57,674 bases of DNA from GCA-2733415 sp049614485 (GCA_049614485.1 JBMZDR010000015.1:1-57674), one strand, 5' to 3'; numbered from the stretch's first letter, positions 16,458 through 25,460 are shown. Numbers and translations are program-made. Notes: generated by a model not told the origin, from the letters alone.

Positions 16458-17303
16458 TTATAGAGTGATTAAAAGTATGGACACTATAGCAATACTAATT
16501 CCGATCCAATTTTTAAAGCTTAATTTTTCTTTAAAAAGAAGTAGTCCAACTAGTGTTGTTAGCATCACAATGGCAACATTGTTTAGAGTGAATATTTCTG
16601 CGCTCCCCATAGTTTTGTGGTTTAGCGCTTTTAAAAGGTATATAATAGAATTGTAATTAATGACTCCTAAAACAATTCCTGCAATGAGGTTCTTATAATG
16701 AATTTTAGTAGGTTTTAATATAAAAGCAATAATGCCAAATACTCCTGCTTGTAGAAACAAGATGGCGGAAAATAACGGTAATTCACTATTTGACACATGA
16801 TTTGATTGTATGTATTTAATAAGTGTGTCAATAATTCCAGAGCCTAAAAAAAGAAGGATTGGCAGTAAAAAACTTCCTTTTTTTACAGCGGATTTGCCTT
16901 TAATTGTAGTTAGTAAAACGGCAAAAAGAGCTAAAATTATTCCGATGATTTTCTGTGTAGTTAGCTCTTCTTGGTACAGATAAACACCAAATACTACTGG
17001 AATAATAATTGACATTTTACCCGCTACTGAAGCAACAGACACCCCGTTTTTTTGAGATGTTAATGCCATTAAGTTAAAAACGGTAATAAACAATAAGCTT
17101 AAAATTATAGCGCCAAAATACCAAGGTTTATCTGGGATAGTGCTAAAACTAATACTATGTTCGTAACAAGCTACGCCTACACCAAATGCTGTAAAGTAAT
17201 TAATTACAATAGCCTGAGGTGTATTTATATTAAATTTGCTAAATAGCTTAAACACAACAAAAATTGCGCTTGAAAAAAAAATGCTTAGCAACAGATCTAT
17301 CAT
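16458..17303 (-). CDS. EamA/DMT-superfamily permease
   Basis: This 281-residue protein is made of ten predicted transmembrane helices in two repeats of five, the EamA (drug/metabolite transporter) plan. Examples are the first helix LLLSIFFSSAIFVVFKLF and the last ISIAIVSILLITL. LTSQKNGVSVASVAGKMSI and NVAIVMLTTLVGLLLFKEKLS are typical of the inner-repeat helices. The substrate is unknown. It starts one base after the HAD gene's stop codon, so it is in the same operon. Confidence 0.88.
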   Translation of the reverse strand: MIDLLLSIFFSSAIFVVFKLFSKFNINTPQAIVINYFTAFGVGVACYEHSISFSTIPDKPWYFGAIILSLLFITVFNLMALTSQKNGVSVASVAGKMSIIIPVVFGVYLYQEELTTQKIIGIILALFAVLLTTIKGKSAVKKGSFLLPILLFLGSGIIDTLIKYIQSNHVSNSELPLFSAILFLQAGVFGIIAFILKPTKIHYKNLIAGIVLGVINYNSIIYLLKALNHKTMGSAEIFTLNNVAIVMLTTLVGLLLFKEKLSFKNWIGISIAIVSILLITL

Positions 17304-17304
17304 C

Positions 17305-17916
17305 TTAAAACAAATGGCTTTTTATGGTGAGTAGTTCTGAAACATCTTCCTTTCCAGGTGTTAAGTTCCATGAGTGAATTCCAAGTTTGGTTGTGGCGTC
17401 TGTGTTTTCTTTTGTGTCGTCAATGAACAAAGTTTCAGCAGGTTTTAATTGGTGTTTTTCTAATACAAATTCATAGATATTTGCATTGGGTTTACGCATG
17501 TTCATTTCATGAGATAAATAAAACGCTTCAAAACACGTTTTAAATTCTGTGTATAGCTCCATACCCCAATCATTTTTAATCCAATTTATATGCATTTCAT
17601 TGGTGTTACTTAATAAAAAACAACGGTATTGGGAATTGATTCTTTTAATAAACTCTAATCGGTGACGCGGGAAATCTAATAAAATACAGTTCCAAGCATC
17701 GCAAATGTTTTTTTTAGAAACATGTGGAAATGTAGTCGTGTAAAAATCAATGAATTTTTCAGTAGAAATTAGTCCTTTTTCATAATCTATGTTCGTTTGT
17801 AGCATTTCAGGAGTAAGCTCGGTAACCTTGAATAGTTCTAATGCTCTTGTCAAGGCACCAACTTTATCAAGGTTGATGAAAATGTCTCCAAAATCGAATA
17901 TTATATTTTTAATCAT
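17305..17916 (-). CDS. HAD-superfamily hydrolase (subfamily IA)
   Basis: This 203-residue protein is a YihX-like HAD phosphatase. Motif I is IIFDFGDIFINL with nucleophile Asp8; as in this subgroup, the second Asp of DxD is replaced by Gly. Motif II is LLSNTNEMH, the lysine motif lies around HEMNMRKPNANIYE, and motif III is LFIDDTKENTDAT. The helical cap lies between motifs I and II. Family members dephosphorylate sugar phosphates or FMN. It overlaps the ribD stop by 8 bp. A role as the missing riboflavin-pathway phosphatase is an attractive but unproven inference. Confidence 0.88.
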   Translation of the reverse strand: MIKNIIFDFGDIFINLDKVGALTRALELFKVTELTPEMLQTNIDYEKGLISTEKFIDFYTTTFPHVSKKNICDAWNCILLDFPRHRLEFIKRINSQYRCFLLSNTNEMHINWIKNDWGMELYTEFKTCFEAFYLSHEMNMRKPNANIYEFVLEKHQLKPAETLFIDDTKENTDATTKLGIHSWNLTPGKEDVSELLTIKSHLF

Positions 17917-18937
17917 TTTTATATAGTGATATGTGGTCTTCTTTTACGCGAATTGATGTAAGTAATTGCCCTTTGATACCTGGGGCTTTAATTCCAGATT
18001 TAAAAACTGATTCGCCGGTAAATATCATAGCTTCGTCCCATAAGTTTTCACATATGAACGTTTGTAATGTTTGGCTACCGCCTTCAATTATTACAGATTG
18101 AATTTGATGTTTGTGTAATACAGCACAAATTTGTTGTGCTAGATTATTAGAAAAATTAACGCGCTCATAAATGGTATTTTCATTATTTGGGTGTAAGGCT
18201 TCAGTAATTACAATGGTTTTGGTGTTCTGGTCAAATATGTTATTGCTTTTAGGAACACGTAAATGCTTGTCTAATATGATTCTTACAGGGTTGCTGCCAT
18301 GCCAATCTCTACAGTTTAATTTCGGATTGTCTATTGTAACGGTGTTTGTGCCAACCAGTATGGCTTGTTCTTCGGCACGTAATTTATGAACTAATTGTCT
18401 TGAATATGAATTGGTAATCCAGTTAATTTTAGTGTTGTTTTCAGGGGCTATATAACCATCTTTAGTTTCGGCCCATTTTAATATGATGTACGGACGTTTT
18501 TTGTTGTGAAAAGTGAAAAAGCGTTTGTTTAACTTCAAACAGTCTTCTTTTAGAATGCCAACGGTAACAGTGCAGCCATTGTTTCTTAGTTTTTCAATAC
18601 CTTTACCTGATACTTCAGAAAACGAATCAACACAACCAATAACCACATTTTTAATTTGATGATGAGTAATTAAATCTGCACACGGAGGTGTTTTTCCGAA
18701 ATGACTGCATGGTTCAAGTGACACATATAGTGTTGCGTTTTTGAGTAAGGTTTTATCTTTTACAGAATTTATGGCGTTAACTTCAGCATGTGCGTTACCT
18801 GCTTGGTAGTGCCAGCCTTCCCCAATTATTTTATTGTCATGTACAATCACGCTACCAACAAGTGGGTTGGGGTAAGTTGAGCCTAATCCATTTTTAGCGA
18901 GCTGAATGCAACGTTGTATGTATATTTGATGTTTTAT
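17909..18937 (-). CDS. ribD: Bifunctional riboflavin deaminase/reductase RibD, probable ATA start
   Basis: The N-terminal half is a zinc-dependent deaminase (NAHAEVNA, LEPCSHFGKTPPC) and the C-terminal half a reductase (KWAETKDGYIAP, VIIEGGSQTLQTF). Together they carry out two steps of riboflavin synthesis. The first ATG/GTG/TTG codon is a GTG at 18850, but translation upstream of it gives QLAKNGLGSTYPNPLVGSVIV, the conserved RibD N-terminus. The reading frame is open back to a TAG at 18941-18943, with no standard start codon. The ATA at 18935-18937 overlaps the stop of the upstream gene as ATAA and would give 342 residues, the expected length. Identity is certain; the start is inferred, and a sequence error is possible. 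Confidence 0.85.
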   Translation of the reverse strand: MKHQIYIQRCIQLAKNGLGSTYPNPLVGSVIVHDNKIIGEGWHYQAGNAHAEVNAINSVKDKTLLKNATLYVSLEPCSHFGKTPPCADLITHHQIKNVVIGCVDSFSEVSGKGIEKLRNNGCTVTVGILKEDCLKLNKRFFTFHNKKRPYIILKWAETKDGYIAPENNTKINWITNSYSRQLVHKLRAEEQAILVGTNTVTIDNPKLNCRDWHGSNPVRIILDKHLRVPKSNNIFDQNTKTIVITEALHPNNENTIYERVNFSNNLAQQICAVLHKHQIQSVIIEGGSQTLQTFICENLWDEAMIFTGESVFKSGIKAPGIKGQLLTSIRVKEDHISLYKND

Positions 18938-19392
18938 AAGCTAAGTTTTAGTTCTTCTGTTTGGTTAATTGTGTAAGTAGATTTAAACCCTGCGACTTTG
19001 TAATTTAAGACTCCTTTAAATGTCACTTGATGGGTTTTGTTTATGCTGCCAAGAACTGCTCCTAAAAGACCACCGTTTTTATTTCCAGGAATTTTATCAA
19101 ATGGAATGGTGACTTCTAAAGGCACGGCAAATTCTTTAACAGCAGGCACTTTAAATTCTTTAGATTTTACAGTGGTAATCTCTTTGTTGTCAATAAAAAC
19201 AACAATGTTGTCTGGTGTAACTTTACCGCCCAATATATTGGGGTTTTTAAAAATAGCATCAGCACTTAAAGTAATCTCATTAGCGCTTAATGAGATTATT
19301 TTTATGTTTTGAACATCTTGATATTCAATTTTTTTAGAAACACAAGCGGTGAGTGTTGAAATTATAATTAAAAATACTGCTAATTGCTTCAT
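18934..19392 (-). CDS. LEA14-like lipoprotein
   Basis: This 152-residue protein has a lipoprotein signal peptide (MKQLAVFLIIISTLTAC, lipidated Cys17). A single beta-sandwich follows that resembles the LEA type 2/water-stress (WHy) domain: SANEITLSADAIFKNPN, VFIDNKEITTVKSKEF and EFAVPLEVTIPFDKI. Such lipoproteins are common in Bacteroidota and have no settled function. I use the ATG at 19392; a longer frame from a TTG at 19413 runs into the -7 element. It is the first gene of the unit that continues with ribD, HAD, DMT and yigZ. Confidence 0.8.
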   Translation of the reverse strand: MKQLAVFLIIISTLTACVSKKIEYQDVQNIKIISLSANEITLSADAIFKNPNILGGKVTPDNIVVFIDNKEITTVKSKEFKVPAVKEFAVPLEVTIPFDKIPGNKNGGLLGAVLGSINKTHQVTFKGVLNYKVAGFKSTYTINQTEELKLSL

Positions 19393-19410
19393 AAATGGTA
19401 AATTTACAAA

Positions 19411-19418
19411 CAAAAATA
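19411..19418 (-). promoter_or_regulatory. -7 element TATTTTTG of the LEA-ribD unit
   Basis: TATTTTTG matches TAnnTTTG and ends 18 nt upstream of the ATG at 19392. A 10-bp palindrome GTAAATTTAC lies between the element and the start. The divergent GNAT gene starts 13 bp on the other side. Confidence 0.55.
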
Positions 19419-19431
19419 GCTTTTTATATTG

Positions 19432-19917
19432 ATGTCTGAAATATTAATGCGAGAAATAGAAGCCACAGATAATACAGTAGTGTCAAAAATGATAAGAACT
19501 GTGCTTTTGGAGCTTGGTGCACCAACAGTAGGGACAGCTTATGAGGATAAAACATTAGATACTTTATCTGAGGTATATAAGGCAGAACGATCAATATATT
19601 TTGTAGCTGAACAAAACGGTGAAATTATTGGTGGTGCTGGAATTGCTCAATTAGAAAACACTAAAGAGAATATTTGTGAACTTCAAAAAATGTACTTTTC
19701 CCCTGAAGCTAGAGGTCAAGGTATTGGCGCTCAAATGATGCAGAAATGTTTGGAAGTTGCTAAAGATTTTGGTTATGAAAAATGTTACTTAGAAACCTTA
19801 CCTTATATGACTTCAGCAGTTAAATTATATAAAAAAACAGGATTCATAGCCTTAGATGCTCCACTTGGAGAAACAGGACATTACAGTTGTTCAGAGTGGA
19901 TGCTTAAAACGTTGTAG
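19432..19917 (+). CDS. GNAT family N-acetyltransferase
   Basis: This 161-residue acetyltransferase has the acetyl-CoA-binding motif A in ARGQGIGAQMMQKCLEVAK and the C-terminal pattern TSAVKLYKKTGF that closes the GNAT fold. IGGAGIAQLE is the central strand. The substrate is unknown. I start at the ATG at 19432 (MSEILMREI), just after an in-frame TTG. prmC starts five bases after its stop codon, so they form an operon; PrmC methylates release factors, but a functional link is not visible. Confidence 0.87.
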   Translation: MSEILMREIEATDNTVVSKMIRTVLLELGAPTVGTAYEDKTLDTLSEVYKAERSIYFVAEQNGEIIGGAGIAQLENTKENICELQKMYFSPEARGQGIGAQMMQKCLEVAKDFGYEKCYLETLPYMTSAVKLYKKTGFIALDAPLGETGHYSCSEWMLKTL

Positions 19918-19921
19918 TTGT

Positions 19922-20767
19922 ATGGTATTGAAAGAATTAAAAGTATATTTCATATCGAAATTATCATCGCTTTTTGAGTTGTCTGAAATTGAAGTTTTTC
20001 TATATAGGTTATTAGATCATCAATTACAGATTTCAAAAATTGATGCTATTTTACAACCTGATTTAGTGCTAGATGCTGAAGATGTGGTTTTTTTTAAAAA
20101 TGCTGTCAATGAACTTCTTAAGGAAAAACCTCTTCAATATATTATTGGTAATACGTCATTTTACGGATTGAATTTTAAAGTTACTGAGGCCACATTAATT
20201 CCTAGGCCAGAAACGGAAGAGTTGGTTGATTGGGTTTTAGAAGATTGCACAAAAAATGATGGTTTAACTATTTTAGACATCGGTACAGGATCTGGTTGTA
20301 TTCCAATAAGTTTGGCCAAAAACCTACCTAATGCTACAATTGCAACCATAGATGTTTCTGATGAGGCCATAGTGGTGGCTAAAGAAAATGCAGAAACCAA
20401 TGGTGTAACTGTGAAATTTATTCATGATAATATATTAACGTATTCAAGTACAGTAAATAAATATGATGTTATTGTGTCTAATCCGCCTTATGTTAGGAAT
20501 CTAGAGAAACATGAAATAAAAAAAAATGTGTTGGCTTATGAACCACATTTAGCCTTGTTTGTTGAAGATGATGATGCGTTGCTTTTTTATAGAAAAATAA
20601 CAGAATTTGCTCTGTTTAATTTGCAAGAGCAGGGGACGTTGTATTTTGAAATTAATCAATATTTAGGAAAAGAAACGGTTGCATTGGTAAAAAGTTTAGG
20701 GTTTTCATCAGTTGAATTACGTCAAGATTTGTCAGGAAATGACAGAATGCTCAAGGCAAGTAAATAA
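19922..20767 (+). CDS. prmC: Release factor glutamine methyltransferase PrmC
   Basis: This enzyme methylates the GGQ glutamine of release factors RF1 and RF2. The 281-residue protein has the helical N-terminal domain, then the SAM-binding core TILDIGTGSGCIPISLA, and the substrate-binding VSNPPYV motif characteristic of PrmC/HemK. LAYEPHLALFVEDDDALLFY is also diagnostic. I start at the ATG at 19922 (MVLKELKVYF), which matches the family; an earlier in-frame ATG would add 22 residues that are only the end of the GNAT gene in another frame. Confidence 0.95.
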   Translation: MVLKELKVYFISKLSSLFELSEIEVFLYRLLDHQLQISKIDAILQPDLVLDAEDVVFFKNAVNELLKEKPLQYIIGNTSFYGLNFKVTEATLIPRPETEELVDWVLEDCTKNDGLTILDIGTGSGCIPISLAKNLPNATIATIDVSDEAIVVAKENAETNGVTVKFIHDNILTYSSTVNKYDVIVSNPPYVRNLEKHEIKKNVLAYEPHLALFVEDDDALLFYRKITEFALFNLQEQGTLYFEINQYLGKETVALVKSLGFSSVELRQDLSGNDRMLKASK

Positions 20768-20836
20768 TCAGAATAGTTTAGAGTATAAATTCAAATAAAT
20801 CTTTCTTATTTTTACATCCTAAGAACTTATAGATTC

Positions 20837-21574
20837 ATGAAAAAACACATTCCGAACATCATTACGTTATTAAACCTTTTTTGCGGAAGTATTGCAGTGG
20901 TATTTGCAGTAGAGAACAATTTGTTTATGGCTGCGGTATTTGTAGTTTTAGGAATTGTATTTGATTTTTTTGATGGTTTTGCAGCACGATTGCTTCATGT
21001 AAAAAGTGAGTTAGGGTTACAGTTGGATTCTTTGGCAGATATGATAACCAGTGGAATGGTGCCAGGAATAGTGATGTTTAAATTATTAGAACAAACAAGC
21101 AATCCGTTTCCAGTTAATTTTGATGTAACGTCAGGATGGGAAGATGGTATGCAGTATAGTTTTGTGCCTTTAATAGGGTTGTTAGTTACGCTGGCATCCT
21201 GTTACCGTTTAGCGAAATTTAATATTGACACGCGTCAAACAGAATCATTTATAGGGTTGCCAACACCAGCCAACACATTGTTTATATTAAGCTTGCCTTT
21301 GATTTTAATGACGAATGATGTTCAATGGATTAATGATTTAATTTTAAATAAATGGTTTTTAATTGCTGTAACAGGGTTAAGTTGTTACTTGTTAAATGCT
21401 GAGCTTCCCTTGTTTTCATTGAAAATGAAAACATATGGTTTTAAAGAAAATGCCGTAAAATACATCTTTTTAATAGCCTGTATATTTTTGTTGTTTACAC
21501 TACATTATATCGCATTTCCGTTAATAATTCTGTTGTATATATTGCTTTCAGTATTGATAACTCTGAGGAAGTAA
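20837..21574 (+). CDS. pssA: CDP-diacylglycerol-serine O-phosphatidyltransferase
   Basis: This membrane enzyme makes phosphatidylserine, the precursor of phosphatidylethanolamine. The 245-residue protein carries the complete CDP-alcohol phosphotransferase signature: Asp43, Asp46-Gly47, Ala50-Arg51, Gly60, Asp64 and Asp68. It has about seven transmembrane helices. MKKHIPNIITLLNLFCGSIA is the typical N-terminus. The GH25 gene begins one base after its stop codon, so the two are cotranscribed. Confidence 0.94.
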   Translation: MKKHIPNIITLLNLFCGSIAVVFAVENNLFMAAVFVVLGIVFDFFDGFAARLLHVKSELGLQLDSLADMITSGMVPGIVMFKLLEQTSNPFPVNFDVTSGWEDGMQYSFVPLIGLLVTLASCYRLAKFNIDTRQTESFIGLPTPANTLFILSLPLILMTNDVQWINDLILNKWFLIAVTGLSCYLLNAELPLFSLKMKTYGFKENAVKYIFLIACIFLLFTLHYIAFPLIILLYILLSVLITLRK

Positions 21575-21575
21575 G

Positions 21576-22442
21576 ATGGCATCTGGTAAAGCAGAATTAA
21601 AACGACTAAAGCGAAAAAAAACGCTTAAATCAAAGAGAAGAAAGCCGTCCAAATTCGCGTTTAAAAAGCACATTATTTTACCCCTATTATTGGTGTTGTT
21701 GTGTTGTGGTATATGGCATTATAGGTATGCATTATACTATTTAGCATACCAGCGTATTGAAAAAAATGAGGCTATTAAAGTAGCGTCGTTAACAACACAA
21801 TTACGAATCTTTGATGTATTGCAGCATCACAAAGATCAGACTTTTGGTATTGATGTTTCGCATTATCAAGGAAATATTAATTGGAACAAAGTATCTAAAA
21901 TACAAGATAGTTTTCCTGTTTCGTTTGTATTTGTACGGGCAACTGCTGGGAGTGTTAAAGAGGATAGGAAGTTTGATAAAAACTGGAAGCAATCTAAAGC
22001 TCAAGGTTTTGTTCGTGGGGCCTACCATTATTACCGACCTAATGAAAACTCCTTGTTGCAGGCAGACAATTTTATACGAACTGTGCGGCTTGAAAAAGGT
22101 GATTTGCCTCCAGTTTTAGATATAGAAGATATTCCGAGAATTCAAAGTATGGATAACCTGAAGCTAGGCTTGCGTAAATGGCTTAAAAAAGTTGAACAAC
22201 ATTATGGGGTGAAACCTATTATTTATTCTGGAGAATCGTTTTATAATGATCATTTATATAACGACTTTTCCGAATATACGTGCTGGGTAGCCAACTACAA
22301 TTATTATGTTGAAAATATTGATAATGATTGGAACTTCTGGCAATTCACAGATAAAGGAAGTGTTTATGGTATTAAAGAGTTTGTAGATGTTAACATCTTT
22401 AATGGTAGCAAAAAAGAGCTTCTACAGTTGGTTAAAAAGTAA
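21576..22442 (+). CDS. Membrane-anchored GH25 lysozyme
   Basis: This 288-residue muramidase has a very basic cytoplasmic N-terminus (RLKRKKTLKSKRRK), one membrane helix (IILPLLLVLLCCGIWHYRYA) and a GH25 catalytic domain. FGIDVSHYQGNINW is the first strand with a catalytic-centre Asp, and PPVLDIED holds the Asp-x-Glu pair. RGAYHYYRP and the late NFWQFTDKGSV complete the barrel. It should cleave the glycan backbone of peptidoglycan from the periplasmic face of the inner membrane. The strongly basic tail before the helix fits an N-in topology. Confidence 0.9.
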   Translation: MASGKAELKRLKRKKTLKSKRRKPSKFAFKKHIILPLLLVLLCCGIWHYRYALYYLAYQRIEKNEAIKVASLTTQLRIFDVLQHHKDQTFGIDVSHYQGNINWNKVSKIQDSFPVSFVFVRATAGSVKEDRKFDKNWKQSKAQGFVRGAYHYYRPNENSLLQADNFIRTVRLEKGDLPPVLDIEDIPRIQSMDNLKLGLRKWLKKVEQHYGVKPIIYSGESFYNDHLYNDFSEYTCWVANYNYYVENIDNDWNFWQFTDKGSVYGIKEFVDVNIFNGSKKELLQLVKK

Positions 22443-22469
22443 GAGTGTGTTTTTATTAGATTTTGTGTG

Positions 22470-23213
22470 TTATTTAAAATCTAATTTCTTTTTACGCAAT
22501 TCGAAATTTTGTCCCAAATATACTTTACGGACCATTTCATCTTCGGCTAACTCTTCCGGTTCACCGTGTTTTAAAATATTACCTTCAAACATTAAATAGG
22601 TTCTGTCAGTAATAGCTAAGGTTTCTTGTACGTTATGGTCGGTAATCAAAATACCAATATTTTTGTTTTTTAACTGGGCAATAATACGCTGGATGTCTTC
22701 AACAGCTACGGGATCAACTCCAGCAAAAGGTTCGTCTAGTAAGATAAAACTTGGGTTTGTAGCTAAAGCACGAGCAATTTCTGTTCTTCTACGTTCCCCT
22801 CCTGATAATAAGTCCCCTCTACGGTTACGTCTTTCTTGTAAGTTAAACTCTTCAATTAATTGTTCAGTACGTTCTAATTGTTCTTTTCGGGGCATATTTG
22901 TCAACTCCAAAACACTTAAAATGTTTTCTTCAACAGTTAGTTTTCTAAACACAGATGCTTCTTGTGCTAAATAGCCTATGCCATGTTGGGCACGTTTGTA
23001 CATTGGAAATTTAGTAATTTCAGTATCATCTAAAAATATATGCCCTTCAGTAGGTTTTATTAGTCCAACAATCATGTAGAATGAAGTTGTTTTTCCGGCA
23101 CCATTTGGTCCTAGTAAACCAACGATTTCACCTTGCTTTACTTCAACAGAAATCCCTTTTACAGCAAGTTTGTTCTTGTAGGATTTTTTAATATTTTCAG
23201 CTCTTAAAATCAT
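22470..23213 (-). CDS. lptB: LPS export ABC transporter ATP-binding protein LptB
   Basis: This 247-residue ATPase powers extraction of LPS from the inner membrane through the LptBFGC complex. It has Walker A GPNGAGKTT, the ABC signature LLSGGERRRTEIARAL, Walker B FILLDEPFAGVDP and the switch His in ITDHNVQE. The SGGERRR variant and YLAQEASVFRKLTVEENI are specific to LptB. The gene is preceded at 75 bp by the CMD-tatC-kdsD genes on the same strand; kdsD makes the Kdo precursor, so the neighbours share LPS biogenesis. Confidence 0.96.
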   Translation of the reverse strand: MILRAENIKKSYKNKLAVKGISVEVKQGEIVGLLGPNGAGKTTSFYMIVGLIKPTEGHIFLDDTEITKFPMYKRAQHGIGYLAQEASVFRKLTVEENILSVLELTNMPRKEQLERTEQLIEEFNLQERRNRRGDLLSGGERRRTEIARALATNPSFILLDEPFAGVDPVAVEDIQRIIAQLKNKNIGILITDHNVQETLAITDRTYLMFEGNILKHGEPEELAEDEMVRKVYLGQNFELRKKKLDFK

Positions 23214-23287
23214 AAATTAGTAGTATACAGGTGTAAAAATAAGGATATTAATGAAATGCACTAACGGTTTAGTGTTTTCTTAACGAA

Positions 23288-23632
23288 TTAGGCATCCTGA
23301 AGTGCGTCCCAAAATTCATAAGCACGGCGCAAGTGAGGAATTACGATTGTTCCGCCAACTAAAGTCGCAATACTTAATGCTTCAGCAACTTCTTTTCCGT
23401 TTAAACCGGCTTTGTGGCATGACTCTAGGTGGTATTTCACACAATCATCACAACGTAATACTAACGAAGCGACAAGCCCTAAAAGTTCCTTTGTGCGCAC
23501 ATCTAAAGCGCCTTCTTGAAAAGCTTTAGTGTCTAGGTTGAATATGCGGTGTAAAATTTTATTGTCATCCTGTAAGATGCGCTTATTCATTTTTTCTCTA
23601 TATGTATCGAATTCTTGTATTTTGTTATTCAT
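23288..23632 (-). CDS. Carboxymuconolactone decarboxylase (AhpD-like) family protein
   Basis: This 114-residue all-helical protein carries the redox CxxC-plus-His motif of the AhpD/CMD family in RCDDCVKYHLESCHKAG, followed by ALSIATLVGGTIVIPHLRRA. Its likely role is thiol-based peroxide or disulfide chemistry in the cytoplasm rather than true decarboxylation. It lies 33 bp downstream of tatC, an arrangement I regard as common in Flavobacteriaceae. Confidence 0.88.
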   Translation of the reverse strand: MNNKIQEFDTYREKMNKRILQDDNKILHRIFNLDTKAFQEGALDVRTKELLGLVASLVLRCDDCVKYHLESCHKAGLNGKEVAEALSIATLVGGTIVIPHLRRAYEFWDALQDA

Positions 23633-23665
23633 GATGTTGTTTTTTTATCAATGGATGAATCAAGC

Positions 23666-24490
23666 TTATGTGTTTTGTAGTGCTTTTTTCTTTTGGTTTT
23701 TGATAACTTTTTTTGATATGAAAATACTAATTTCATATAAAATTAATACAGGGATTGCTACAATTACCTGGCTTGCTAAATCTGGTGGTGTAATTACTGC
23801 CGAAACAATTAGTATAATAACCAAAGCTACTTTTCGTTGTTTTTTTAAAAATTCTGGAGTAACTAAGCCAACTTTAGTTAAGAAATAAATAATTATTGGT
23901 AACTCAAAAATTAACCCCGAAGCTAAAGTACAGGCTCTAACTAAGCCTATATAGGAGTCTAAGTCAAAATCATTATGAATTGTACTGTCAACGCTATAAT
24001 TCCCTAAAAAATTGATGGATAATGGGCAAATAATATAATACCCAAATAAAACTCCTGTAAAAAATAAAAATGAAGCGGCAAATATAAAACCTCTTGAGGT
24101 TTTGCGCTCATTACTATGTAACCCAGGGCTTATAAATTTCCAAAATTGATAAATTACAAACGGAAAAGCAATGATAAAACCGAAGGTGATAGAAACCCAT
24201 ATGTGTGCAGAAAATTGACCGGCTAGAGTTCTACTTTGAATTTCAAAAGGCATCATCTCTATACATAAACTTTCATCCATGCCTAATGCTTTAGATAGGT
24301 TGCATAGCCCTCTGTAGGTAATGAAACTGATTTTTGTTGGCGCAAATAAAATGTGTTTAAATACAATTTCCTTGCAGATAAACGCAACAGTTGCAAAAAC
24401 TAATATTGCTAAAGTAGATTTTATTAAATGCCCTCTTAATTCTTCTAAATGATCAAGAAATGACATTTCATTTGGGTTCTTCTTTGCCAT
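23666..24490 (-). CDS. tatC: Twin-arginine translocase subunit TatC
   Basis: This is the receptor subunit of the Tat export pathway for folded proteins. The 274-residue protein has six predicted transmembrane helices, the MSFLDHLEELRGHLIKS N-terminus with the essential cytoplasmic motif, and QFWKFISPGLHSNERK in the first cytoplasmic loop. A Bacteroidota-typical insertion (the segment with CIEMMPFEIQ) lies in the first periplasmic loop. It starts one base after kdsD ends. No tatA is present in the window. Confidence 0.96.
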   Translation of the reverse strand: MAKKNPNEMSFLDHLEELRGHLIKSTLAILVFATVAFICKEIVFKHILFAPTKISFITYRGLCNLSKALGMDESLCIEMMPFEIQSRTLAGQFSAHIWVSITFGFIIAFPFVIYQFWKFISPGLHSNERKTSRGFIFAASFLFFTGVLFGYYIICPLSINFLGNYSVDSTIHNDFDLDSYIGLVRACTLASGLIFELPIIIYFLTKVGLVTPEFLKKQRKVALVIILIVSAVITPPDLASQVIVAIPVLILYEISIFISKKVIKNQKKKALQNT

Positions 24491-24491
24491 A

Positions 24492-25460
24492 TTATAAGAT
24501 GCCTTCTTTTATTAAATCGTGTATGTGAACCACACCACTATATTTAGAGTCATCTTCAACTAATAGCTGAGAAATATTATTGCCTTCTAAAAGCTCCATA
24601 GCGTCAACTGCCATGGCATCACTAGTTAGTGTTTTAGGAGAAGGTGACATAATATCTGCAGCGGTTAAGCTTGTAAAACTATCGCTTTTTGTTAGCATAC
24701 GTCTTAAATCACCGTCTGTAATAATACCTATAATTTTTTCATTATCATTAACTACTGCTGTAACACCTAAACGTTTGTTAGAAATTTCGATAATAACATC
24801 TTTTATTGAGTCGGTTGCTTTAACAGCGGGTTTTTCGTTTTTAGTAATTAAATCTCTAACACGTAAGTACAAGCGTTTACCCAAAGCACCTCCAGGGTGG
24901 TATTTAGCAAAATCACTACTGCTAAAGTCTTTTAACTTTAAAAGAGATACAGCCAGAGCATCGCCCATTACCAATTGTGCTGTTGTGCTAGTTGTTGGTG
25001 CTAGGTTGTTTGGACAGGCTTCTTTTTCGGCATAGGCATGCAGTACATAGTCTGCTTCTGTTCCTAAGAAAGATGTTCGGTTAGATGTAATAGCAATAAG
25101 TTTGTTGCCCCCGTTTTTAATTAGAGGTACCAAAACCTTTATCTCTGGTGTGTTTCCGCTTTTAGAAATACAAATTACGGTATCATTTTTTTGTACAGTA
25201 CCTAAATCACCATGTATAGCGTCTGCAGCGTGCATAAATATAGCAGGAGTTCCTGTTGAGTTTAATGTTGCAACTATTTTTGTAGCTATGTTAGCACTCT
25301 TACCAATTCCAGAAATTACAACCCTACCATTTGATGTGAGAATATGATTTACAGCTTCTGCAAATTCAGTATTTATAGAATTGACTAAATTAGCTATAGC
25401 TTCTTGTTCAATCGTAATTGTTTCCTTAGCAATTTTAATAATCTTATCGATGTTGCTCAC
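24492..25460 (-). CDS. kdsD: Arabinose-5-phosphate isomerase (KpsF/GutQ/KdsD family)
   Basis: This enzyme interconverts ribulose-5-phosphate and arabinose-5-phosphate, the first step towards Kdo for LPS. The 322-residue protein has an N-terminal SIS domain (SGIGKSANIATKIVATLNS, CISKSGNTPEI) and two CBS domains (about 205-320). The start is a GTG at 25458-25460; an in-frame stop directly precedes it, so no earlier start exists. It leads the kdsD-tatC-CMD-lptB cluster. The 255-bp gap to recQ must contain the divergent promoters, but I see no exact -7 element in it. Confidence 0.92.
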   Translation of the reverse strand: MSNIDKIIKIAKETITIEQEAIANLVNSINTEFAEAVNHILTSNGRVVISGIGKSANIATKIVATLNSTGTPAIFMHAADAIHGDLGTVQKNDTVICISKSGNTPEIKVLVPLIKNGGNKLIAITSNRTSFLGTEADYVLHAYAEKEACPNNLAPTTSTTAQLVMGDALAVSLLKLKDFSSSDFAKYHPGGALGKRLYLRVRDLITKNEKPAVKATDSIKDVIIEISNKRLGVTAVVNDNEKIIGIITDGDLRRMLTKSDSFTSLTAADIMSPSPKTLTSDAMAVDAMELLEGNNISQLLVEDDSKYSGVVHIHDLIKEGIL

